Part shown: piece by piece, positions 16,437-22,397 of the stretch
Layout: each line of letters starts with the position of its first letter
How positions within the stretch are numbered: the stretch's first letter is position 1
NCBI GenBank assembly: GCA_902772565.1
Contig: CACYBJ010000147.1
Coordinates: 1 to 22,397 of the forward strand
Length of the DNA: 22,397 nucleotides
Reading direction: 5' to 3'
Origin: an uncultured Lachnospiraceae bacterium
Lineage (GTDB): Bacteria > Bacillota > Clostridia > Lachnospirales > Lachnospiraceae
Notes under the pieces: model-generated
What the model saw: only the letters and a program-made list of their open reading frames with translations
Database searches by the model: none
What the model was told of the DNA's origin: nothing
Position numbers and translations under genes: made by a program

Positions 16437-16766
16437 ATGGCGAAGAATAATCAAATGATTTATATTCGCGTTTCGCAGGAGGAATGGGATTACATCCATG
16501 AAAGAATGGAATGTGCCGGTTATAAGAACATGAGCGCATTTATTCGCAGGATGGCTCTCAACGGTTATTTGATTAAGCTGAACTTAACGGATGTGAAGGA
16601 GGTCTTGCGCCTCCTTCGCATTTATTCCAACAATTTAAACCAATATGCGAAACGCGCAAATGAAACAGGCAGCATTTATGCTGCAGACATTAAAGAACTA
16701 AAAGAAGGTCAGAAAGAAATCTTAAACTGCATGGGAGAAATCCTGGAGCGGTTATCTAAAATCTAA
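16437..16766 (+). CDS. mobC: MobC-type relaxosome protein
   Basis: A 109-residue DNA-binding accessory protein. I chose the ATG at 16437, with GGAAAGGA inside the end of topB, rather than the in-frame ATG at 16395 that lies within topB. The N-terminal half (QMIYIRVSQEEWDYIHERME, then MSAFIRRMALNGYL) looks like a ribbon-helix-helix motif. The second half is helical and matches MobC (LLRIYSNNLNQYAKRANETG). MobC proteins help the relaxase bind or open oriT. The gene is one base after topB and ten bases before the relaxase. Confidence 0.9.
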   Translation: MAKNNQMIYIRVSQEEWDYIHERMECAGYKNMSAFIRRMALNGYLIKLNLTDVKEVLRLLRIYSNNLNQYAKRANETGSIYAADIKELKEGQKEILNCMGEILERLSKI

Positions 16767-16775
16767 GGAGTTCAT

Positions 16776-17933
16776 ATGGCAGCGACAAGGCTAATTCCCC
16801 TACATGAGAATAAAGGCAAAACGGTATCAAGGTGCTTAAAGGACCGCGTTGAATATGCCAAGAATGGTGAAAAAACCGAACAAGGGGAATTTGTCACTGC
16901 CTATGAATGTAATTCTGAAATTGTCGATGAAGAATTTTATTCCACCAGAAACGAATATTTAAAAAATCACAGAGCGGTGAAAGGTGATGTTATTGGATAT
17001 CAGATTCGTCAGTCATTTAAGCCAGGAGAGATTTCTCCGGAAGAAGCAAATGCCATCGGTTACGAACTTGCCAAAGAGTTCACCAAGGGAAAACATGCTT
17101 TTATCGTGGCAACGCATACGGACAAAGCACATATTCACAATCACATCATTTTTAACTCTGTTGATTTGGAAGGGGAGCGTAAGTTTAAGAACTTCTTCTT
17201 ATCTGCGCTTGTTATTCAAAAGATCAGCGACCGGCTTTGCATTGAACATGGTTTGTCTGTGATTCAGCCAAAGCCTTATCGTGAAAGAAAGAAGCGGACG
17301 GACTTTCCGAGTATGCATCGTAAAGATGATAAAAAGATTGATATGCTAATTGATATTCAGGAAAAAATCGCACAGGGCAAAGGTCCGGGATATGAGAATT
17401 GGGCGAAAGTTCATAACATCAAACAAGTGGCAAAATCACTCCTTTTCCTAGAAGAGCATAACATCCGGGATTTGGAAACGTTATCAAAGCTTACAAGTGA
17501 ATCTTCCGAAAAATTCGGAGAGCTTACAACAACGATTAAGGATTCTGAGAAAAGGATGGAAGAGATTGTGAGCCTGAAGAAGCATATTTTAAATTATTCC
17601 AAAACCAGAGATGTTTACGAAGCATACCGGAAGGCAGGATACAGTAAAAAGTTCCTTGAGGCGCACAGGGAAGAGATCACAATTCACAAAGCAGCAAAAC
17701 AGGCTTTTGATGATTTGGGGCTTAAGAAGATTCCAACGATCAAGGAACTGAATGCGGAATATGGTGCTCTGCTTGAAAAGAAACGAGCGGCATATAAGGA
17801 ATATCGCCAGGCGAAGCAGGAGATGAGCGATTATGCTACTGCAAAGTACAATCTGGAGAAGTTCTTAAATCTGCAGAAAGAGGAAGAAATCAAAAATCAG
17901 GAAAAAGCAAAAAAGCAAGAAAAGAAGAGATAA
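16776..17933 (+). CDS. MOBP-type relaxase (relaxase/mobilization nuclease)
   Basis: A 385-residue relaxase that should nick oriT and stay bound to the 5' end of the transferred strand. The likely catalytic tyrosine is Tyr27 in RVEYAKNGEKTE. The metal-binding histidine motif is HTDKAHIHNH at 114-123 (His114, His119, His121, His123). From about 230 to the end it is helical and coiled-coil, ending in a Lys/Glu-rich tail. It is somewhat short for a Firmicute ICE relaxase, but both nuclease motifs are intact. A terminator and the oriT-like hairpins follow directly. Confidence 0.93.
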   Translation: MAATRLIPLHENKGKTVSRCLKDRVEYAKNGEKTEQGEFVTAYECNSEIVDEEFYSTRNEYLKNHRAVKGDVIGYQIRQSFKPGEISPEEANAIGYELAKEFTKGKHAFIVATHTDKAHIHNHIIFNSVDLEGERKFKNFFLSALVIQKISDRLCIEHGLSVIQPKPYRERKKRTDFPSMHRKDDKKIDMLIDIQEKIAQGKGPGYENWAKVHNIKQVAKSLLFLEEHNIRDLETLSKLTSESSEKFGELTTTIKDSEKRMEEIVSLKKHILNYSKTRDVYEAYRKAGYSKKFLEAHREEITIHKAAKQAFDDLGLKKIPTIKELNAEYGALLEKKRAAYKEYRQAKQEMSDYATAKYNLEKFLNLQKEEEIKNQEKAKKQEKKR

Positions 17934-17938
17934 GAAAT

Positions 17939-17985
17939 GGGGCATTTTATCAAAACAGCGATTTTGGTGGATGCCCCGTTTTTTT
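17939..17985 (+). terminator. Terminator after the relaxase gene
   Basis: GGGGCAT (17939-17945) pairs with ATGCCCC (17971-17977), followed by GTTTTTTT. The 25-base loop is long but contains ATCAAAA and TTTTGGT stretches that can pair inside. It marks the end of the mobilisation operon. Confidence 0.8.
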
Positions 17986-18021
17986 ATTTTTGTCATTTTG
18001 AGGAATTGAATTTTTCAGTCA

Positions 18022-18126
18022 GCACCACGAAGTGGGGCGTAGCTCAGCCGATGCAAATCGGATGTTTGAAGGGTTCGGGAGCAACTCCCGACAAGCATTC
18101 CGAAGGAATTTGTCTGGACACAGACA
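18022..18126. other. Five-hairpin array, candidate oriT
   Basis: Within 105 bases five short perfect stems follow each other: CCAC/GTGG with loop GAA (18025-18035), CCGAT/ATCGG with loop GCAA (18048-18061), TCGGGAG/CTCCCGA with loop CAA (18075-18091), ATTCC/GGAAT with loop GAA (18097-18109) and TGTCTG/CAGACA with loop GACA (18111-18126). C-GAA-G loops are unusually stable in single-stranded DNA, and the RSF1010/R1162 oriT hairpin has such a loop. Position next to the relaxase gene also fits oriT. The nick site cannot be named. A structured RNA is the main alternative. The surrounding 17934-18249 holds no gene. Confidence 0.6.
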
Positions 18127-18212
18127 TTGCTTGCCAGTCTGTTGCGAGAGAGGATTATGTAAACCAAACAAGAGTTCTACAGATGAGAGTCAATTATGGG
18201 ACACCATATGTA

Positions 18213-18229
18213 TATAATGGAATTATAAT
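18213..18229 (+). promoter_or_regulatory. Two overlapping -10 elements for the cargo genes
   Basis: TATAAT occurs at 18213-18218 and again at 18224-18229, 20-35 bases ahead of the start at 18250. No clear -35 hexamer is seen. They would give the two genes at 18250 and 18486 a promoter of their own, right beside the oriT candidate. Confidence 0.45.
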
Positions 18230-18249
18230 ATTAATGGGAGGGGCGTATT

Positions 18250-18456
18250 ATGTTCGGATTTAACCAAGATAACAATCAGAATTATGACTATAAACGTCTT
18301 CGTAGAGATCTTGAGAACGAGTATGGCGCACAGGGAGCTGGTTTTTCAGGAGGCTTCGGTTTCATGCAAATGATGGAAGCTTCGAATGCCAGTAATGAAG
18401 AATTGCTTAAAATGGCGAAAAGAGAAGGACTGGATTTGAGTAAATATAGGAAATAG
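18250..18456 (+). CDS. Unknown 68-residue protein next to the oriT candidate
   Basis: Start after a GGGAGGGG ribosome binding site. The protein has an Asn/Tyr-rich opening (MFGFNQDNNQNYDYKR), a Gly-rich middle (GAQGAGFSGGFGFMQMMEA) and a helical end. No membrane segment or known motif is visible. It is 29 bases ahead of the next gene and probably in one operon with it. I do not recognise the family. Its position makes it a candidate for early expression after transfer if the strand enters from this side. Confidence 0.65.
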   Translation: MFGFNQDNNQNYDYKRLRRDLENEYGAQGAGFSGGFGFMQMMEASNASNEELLKMAKREGLDLSKYRK

Positions 18457-18485
18457 AAGATAAAAAAGATTAAGGAGGATACGAA

Positions 18486-19082
18486 ATGAAAAAGATGGTG
18501 GTTGAACAGTACGAAGTAAATATACCTGATTACTACGAACAGATTGATCCAATGCCAGAAGATCCGGAAGGATCAGTTGTATTTCGGACTCAAACAGAAA
18601 ATGCAAGGTGTTTTCTAATAGGTTTCCCTGTTGATTATTCCCAATCTTTGCCGAGAAACCAAAAAGATTTAATTGTAGGTATTCGTAGTTTTTTAGGAAA
18701 GAATCAAGGTATTGTTCAAGCTGAAGCAGCAGATGATTATGCTTTCAGTATTGTGAAGGCTTTATTGGATCCTCATGGTGGAGTACAGTATATCTTTACA
18801 TTTCAGAAATTTTATGAGGATGGGATACTCAATATTCAAGGCGTTTTTGAGGAGGGCTATACGACAGGAATTCGCGATACTATCGTATTTGAAATGTGTC
18901 TAAGCAATAATCTTGTTTCTATTGAGGAGGATAATACTGTTGGTTGGACGAGAGATCCGTATGATCAATCTATTACTGAAGGAGCTTTAATGAATTTATC
19001 GGAAGAAGAGGATTTCGATGAATTATTCCCAGATTTTCCTCTGACATTATGTAGAGAATTGATAAAAACGATAACAGGGTAG
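18486..19082 (+). CDS. Unknown 198-residue protein
   Basis: Start after an AAGGAGG ribosome binding site. The protein is acidic and soluble, with alternating hydrophobic strands (GGVQYIFTFQKFYEDGILNI, TTGIRDTIVFEMCL) that suggest a compact alpha/beta fold, and an acidic end (LSEEEDFDELFPDFP). No signal peptide, membrane segment or catalytic motif is seen. It pairs with the 68-residue gene before it. I do not recognise the family; a role as chaperone-like, immunity or anti-defence protein would be guesswork. Confidence 0.75.
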   Translation: MKKMVVEQYEVNIPDYYEQIDPMPEDPEGSVVFRTQTENARCFLIGFPVDYSQSLPRNQKDLIVGIRSFLGKNQGIVQAEAADDYAFSIVKALLDPHGGVQYIFTFQKFYEDGILNIQGVFEEGYTTGIRDTIVFEMCLSNNLVSIEEDNTVGWTRDPYDQSITEGALMNLSEEEDFDELFPDFPLTLCRELIKTITG

Positions 19083-19218
19083 TCAATAATTAATTAAAAG
19101 ACGGTGCAAGATAAAAAATGGATTTTTTTCGGTTTACGGTAGGAAAAAAACAGAAAATGAATTTCAAGTAAAAGATGTATGAACAAAGTGTAAATTTTAT
19201 ACATAGAACGCCAAAAGA

Positions 19219-19242
19219 TGCTTATTTTATAGTATAATAGCA
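19219..19242 (+). promoter_or_regulatory. Promoter with imperfect dyad for the Xre gene
   Basis: TATAAT at 19233-19238 is a good -10, about 50 bases ahead of the start. TGCTTATTTTATA and TATAATAGCA around it form an imperfect inverted repeat covering the -10, a plausible operator for the product of the gene itself. No good -35 is seen. Confidence 0.35.
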
Positions 19243-19287
19243 ATGTTGAAATTGGCTTTAGTGATCTAGTCGTATGGAGGGCGTTTT

Positions 19288-19488
19288 ATGGAAATATCAT
19301 ATAACAAATTATGGCATCTTTTGATTGATAAGGGAATTAAAAAATCTGAATTAAGTGGAATGTGTCATATGAGCAACAGCACGTTAGCAAAGCTTTCTAA
19401 AAATCAACCGGTTAAACGAGTTGTTCTTGAAAAGATTTGTGACGAGTTGGGATGTAAAGTAGATGACATTATGGAAATTCGCGATTAG
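19288..19488 (+). CDS. Xre/Cro-type helix-turn-helix regulator
   Basis: A 66-residue protein that is almost entirely one helix-turn-helix domain of the small Cro/C1 type. KKSELSGMCHMSNSTLAKLS covers the two key helices and KICDELGCKVDDIMEI is the typical final part. The ribosome binding site is GGAGGG. It has no other domain, so it is likely a simple DNA-binding repressor. It lies 78 bases ahead of the NERD-helicase gene and probably controls itself and that gene; regulators of this kind often precede ICE cargo and defence genes. Confidence 0.88.
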   Translation: MEISYNKLWHLLIDKGIKKSELSGMCHMSNSTLAKLSKNQPVKRVVLEKICDELGCKVDDIMEIRD

Positions 19489-19566
19489 ATATATAGCATA
19501 ACATTTTTTGAGTTTTTATAAAATTTTTTTCATAAATCAGTTAAAGAAGACAAAGAGGACAACAAT

Positions 19567-22397
19567 ATGGCAATTATGATTGATAAAGAGCCCGAACTTC
19601 AGGGTGAAAAGAAAACATGGAATGCCTTTTCAAGCAAACTGTCAAATCAATGGATTGTGTACAATACTAGAAGTGTTAATACTTTTGAATACGATTTTTG
19701 TGTAATGGCACCAAGCGTTGGACTTTTTATTGTAGAGGTTAAGGGATGGTTTCCAGATAATGTTTTAACAGTTGTTAATGAAAATACAATTATATTGTCT
19801 GGTTATTCAGAACCTCAAGGCAGCCCGAGACAACAAGCTAGAGGTTATAGATTTGGTTTATTGAATAAAATTAAAGATGAACTTGGAATGAATCCGTTAG
19901 TTCTTAGTTTGGTTTGTTATCCGCAATTGTCAGAAAAAGATTACATGGAATGTGGTTTAAATATTGTATCCGATGTTAACGAGACCATCTTTAAGGAAGA
20001 TTTGGAGGATTCATCAAGACTGTATCAGAAATTTATTGGTCAATACAATCTTAGCAAAGGAAGATCCCATGATGAACTTGACTCAAAAAGATTTGCGTTA
20101 TTACGTCATTATTTTGAACCAAATTATGATTTGAAGACTGAAGAAAAAGTATTAAATCCAGGTTATTCAAGACTTAGGGTTTTTACCAATATTATTTCTT
20201 CAGAAGCGGTTAGCGAAATTATAGATGAATATTTTAGAGGCATAAAGGAAATAGTGTTTGTATCTAGTAAGGATGAATTACAGCTGATACTAAATGCATT
20301 AAATGAAGGCTTTTTAAATAAAAAAATATATCCAGATAAGAATAATATTGCTATAGGAGTAAAGGCTATTGATTTTTCTTCCATCGAAGAGAACTATACT
20401 ATCTTTAATCTTGAGATTGAAGTTATAGATAATTTGGCAAGTATTGTTCCTGAAGATATTCTTATTGAAGAAGGATTATGTTCAGACTCGCAAAAAACAA
20501 TTCTCACAAAATTATCTCAAATCTCAGCGTTTAATTTTCAGCAGTATGAAATAGAACATGCTCCGAGTGATAAGAATATTTTAATTACTGCTGGTGCGGG
20601 TACTGGAAAAACATTTTCTATGGTTTCAAGAATTGCGTATTTATGTAATAGGACGACAGATTCAGTTGTTGATATTGTTAAAGATATTGCAATGATTACA
20701 TTTACTAATGATGCGGCTGATAACATGAACCGTAGAGTAAAGAAAATGTTTATTAATTATTTTGTGCTGACATCAAATGAGAAATATATGCACTATATTG
20801 AGGATATGAGTCAGGTGCAGATATCAACAATTCATAAATTTGCTATTTCCATTTTGCAAAAAGATTGCATGCGTCTTGGAATAGGATATGATAGTCAGGT
20901 TTCGAGCGAAACATTTAATCGAAAAAAACTATATCATGCTTACTTAAATGATTATTTGCAATCTAAATGTGACCAAAATCCAGATTTCATACGGCAGATA
21001 GCTATACCGACATATGAAATTGAGAATATGTTGATTAGCTTTTGTACAAAACTTTATGATCGTAGCATAGATATTAAAAAACTGACCTCTGCTGATTTTG
21101 GTGAATCAGTTGCTTCATTGCCTTTCTTTAACGAAATGGTAATGGAAGTTGCTATTAAAGCTGAAAAAGATTACTCAAATCAATTGAAAGAAAATGATTT
21201 GATAGGATTAAGAGAATGTATGATTCAAATTCATGAGTTGGTTAAAAACGATAAACTCATGAATCAGGGATTGGAATATAAATACTTATTCGTTGATGAA
21301 TTTCAAGATACCGATGATGTTCAAATAGAAACAATTACTTGCTTACAGAAGATATTTGGTGCTCAATGTCACTTATTTATTGTAGGCGATTTGAAACAGA
21401 GCATATATAGGTTTAGAGGTGCAACATTAAGTGCATTCGATAGAGTGAAAAGTGTTCAGGGGATAGGAGAGTGGGTTGAATATTCTTTAAACAGAAATTA
21501 CCGAACTGATAAAAGATTACTTGATTCATTAAATGAAGTGTTTGTTGAATTGGGTGAAGAAGGTTATTTACCATATGAAGAAAAAAAAGATAGACTGTCA
21601 AGCCGTATTTTAAAAGAATATCCAGAGGATTCTTTGATAAAAAGAGTAGATTATAGCAGTTCGACAGAGGATGATTTTTATAACCAGCTTTTTGCTGAGA
21701 TAAAGAAACAAATTACCATAATTCAGGAACTGAGTACAGAGAGAGATTTATCCACTGAAGAAAAAACCATAGCCATTCTTGTTAGATACAACCGTCAAAT
21801 TGCGGATTTGGTTAAGGCATCAAAAAACAATGAAAATATAGATTTTACGATTAAAGTGGCAGAGGGAGGTGATTTATATAGATTGGATTCTTCTATTGAT
21901 CTGTATAAATTAGTCCAAGCTATTACACATCCAACCAATATGGTATATTTAGCAAGTTTGATTCAATCAAACTATGTTTCATTACATGTTAACTTCGCAA
22001 AGATATCTGGGCTTTCGGAAGAAGAAAAAACTAACGAGTTGATAAACGTTTTAGATGAATACTTCATGTTATTTATAGGTAAAACATGGAATCAAGTTGT
22101 TCTCGATTTTCAAACACGTCCGGTTTTGGTCGTTTTGCGTGAAATCTATGATTCGACTAAACCATGGACTCATTATAAGGATAGTTATTTGCAGAAAGAG
22201 TATCGAGAAAACTATGATTGTTTAATTGAAAAAATAACTCGCAAATATTCTAGAGAGTATATGACTATAAATAAAGTACATGAGTTTCTAAAGATTAATA
22301 TTACTACGTATCAGGAAGCTGCTTCACGTAAAACAGAAGGTGATTCAACAGGAATACAGGTTATCTGTTCAACAATTCATAAATCTAAAGGATTAGA
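19567..22397 (+). CDS. NERD-domain UvrD/Rep-type helicase, 3' end outside the window
   Basis: The frame is open from an ATG at 19567 (AGAGGA ribosome binding site) to the window end, 943 codons so far. Residues 1-130 look like a NERD nuclease domain: Gly13-Glu14, Asp43 and Glu57-Val-Lys59 fit its conserved positions. A superfamily 1 helicase follows: Walker A AGAGTGKT at 342-349 (Lys348), ITFTNDAADNM, Walker B FVDEFQDTD with Asp577 and Glu578, GDLKQSIYRFRGA, SLNRNYRTD and, at the very end, STIHKSKGL. All motifs appear intact. Base use is clearly AT-richer than in the transfer genes, which points to separate origin. It could be a DNA repair enzyme or a single-gene or multi-gene phage defence factor; any downstream partner is not visible. 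Confidence 0.88.
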   Translation, partial: MAIMIDKEPELQGEKKTWNAFSSKLSNQWIVYNTRSVNTFEYDFCVMAPSVGLFIVEVKGWFPDNVLTVVNENTIILSGYSEPQGSPRQQARGYRFGLLNKIKDELGMNPLVLSLVCYPQLSEKDYMECGLNIVSDVNETIFKEDLEDSSRLYQKFIGQYNLSKGRSHDELDSKRFALLRHYFEPNYDLKTEEKVLNPGYSRLRVFTNIISSEAVSEIIDEYFRGIKEIVFVSSKDELQLILNALNEGFLNKKIYPDKNNIAIGVKAIDFSSIEENYTIFNLEIEVIDNLASIVPEDILIEEGLCSDSQKTILTKLSQISAFNFQQYEIEHAPSDKNILITAGAGTGKTFSMVSRIAYLCNRTTDSVVDIVKDIAMITFTNDAADNMNRRVKKMFINYFVLTSNEKYMHYIEDMSQVQISTIHKFAISILQKDCMRLGIGYDSQVSSETFNRKKLYHAYLNDYLQSKCDQNPDFIRQIAIPTYEIENMLISFCTKLYDRSIDIKKLTSADFGESVASLPFFNEMVMEVAIKAEKDYSNQLKENDLIGLRECMIQIHELVKNDKLMNQGLEYKYLFVDEFQDTDDVQIETITCLQKIFGAQCHLFIVGDLKQSIYRFRGATLSAFDRVKSVQGIGEWVEYSLNRNYRTDKRLLDSLNEVFVELGEEGYLPYEEKKDRLSSRILKEYPEDSLIKRVDYSSSTEDDFYNQLFAEIKKQITIIQELSTERDLSTEEKTIAILVRYNRQIADLVKASKNNENIDFTIKVAEGGDLYRLDSSIDLYKLVQAITHPTNMVYLASLIQSNYVSLHVNFAKISGLSEEEKTNELINVLDEYFMLFIGKTWNQVVLDFQTRPVLVVLREIYDSTKPWTHYKDSYLQKEYRENYDCLIEKITRKYSREYMTINKVHEFLKINITTYQEAASRKTEGDSTGIQVICSTIHKSKGL

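Noticed and set aside
18034..18091. tRNA-like sequence (GGGGCGTAGCTCAGC, later GGGTTCGGG)
   Set aside because: It resembles the 5' end and D-arm of a tRNA, but there is no anticodon arm, no matching acceptor strand and no proper T-arm. The stems form the oriT-like array instead.
17937..18263. A 108-codon open frame through the hairpin array
   Set aside because: It starts inside the relaxase terminator, has no ribosome binding site, runs through all five hairpins and its Cys-rich product has no protein-like pattern. A second overlapping frame at 18032-18217 is equally poor. The DNA structure explains the region better.
1..22397. CRISPR array, insertion sequence, integrase or antibiotic resistance gene
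   Set aside because: No regularly spaced repeats, transposase or recombinase motifs or resistance families are seen on either strand.

Overview
The window reads as the conjugation and mobilisation core of an integrative and conjugative element (ICE) of the Tn1549/CTn type from a low-to-moderate GC gut Firmicute, most likely a Lachnospiraceae-like Clostridia. Support comes from the gene order (PcfB, VirD4, Maff2, VirB6/TrbL-like, PrgI, VirB4, CD1108-like, DUF4315, DUF4366, ArdC-like, topoisomerase III, MobC, relaxase), strong GAAAGG/GGAGG ribosome binding sites and AT-rich promoters. No integrase, excisionase, replication initiator, attachment site, rRNA, tRNA or CRISPR array is visible, so both ends of the element lie outside the window.

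Layout. 1-1782: AT-rich flank with a possible C-terminal gene tail, two hairpins, one unknown zinc-ribbon gene (419-1342) and a 440-base non-coding stretch. 1783-5920: DUF5688 protein, a small Cys4 protein, an unknown 136-residue protein, PcfB and the VirD4 coupling ATPase. 5921-12755: mating channel genes. Maff2 is isolated between two terminators; then come VirB6-like, PrgI, VirB4, a CD1108-like membrane protein that seems to lack its usual C-terminal peptidase, DUF4315 and DUF4366. 12802-17933: DNA-processing block with a 53-residue protein, an ArdC-like protein, TopB, MobC and a MOBP-type relaxase. 17934-18249: terminator, then a run of five small hairpins that is the best oriT candidate. 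18250-22397: AT-richer cargo with two unknown genes, a Xre-type regulator and a NERD-nuclease/UvrD-type helicase cut by the window end.

How the genes work together. MobC and the relaxase would nick oriT, TopB would help with DNA topology, and PcfB and VirD4 would bring the relaxosome to the channel. VirB4 would power the channel, while VirB6-like, PrgI, Maff2, CD1108-like and DUF4366 form the membrane and envelope parts. Several genes overlap by 4-14 bases, which points to translational coupling. Rho-independent hairpins divide the region into sub-operons.

Main observations: (1) four otherwise unrelated proteins (DUF5688, PcfB, the 53-residue protein, the ArdC-like protein) share a basic C-terminal tail motif S-[VIL]-x-[DEG]-[KD]-L-x3-K, a candidate coupling-protein docking or type IV secretion signal; (2) a five-hairpin array with GAA, CAA and GCAA loops next to the relaxase gene; (3) a closely matching leader before the DUF5688 and maff2 genes; (4) the missing wall-hydrolase domain; (5) a NERD-helicase cargo gene behind a Xre regulator, a candidate defence locus. 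All calls are from reading the sequence; no searches were run.
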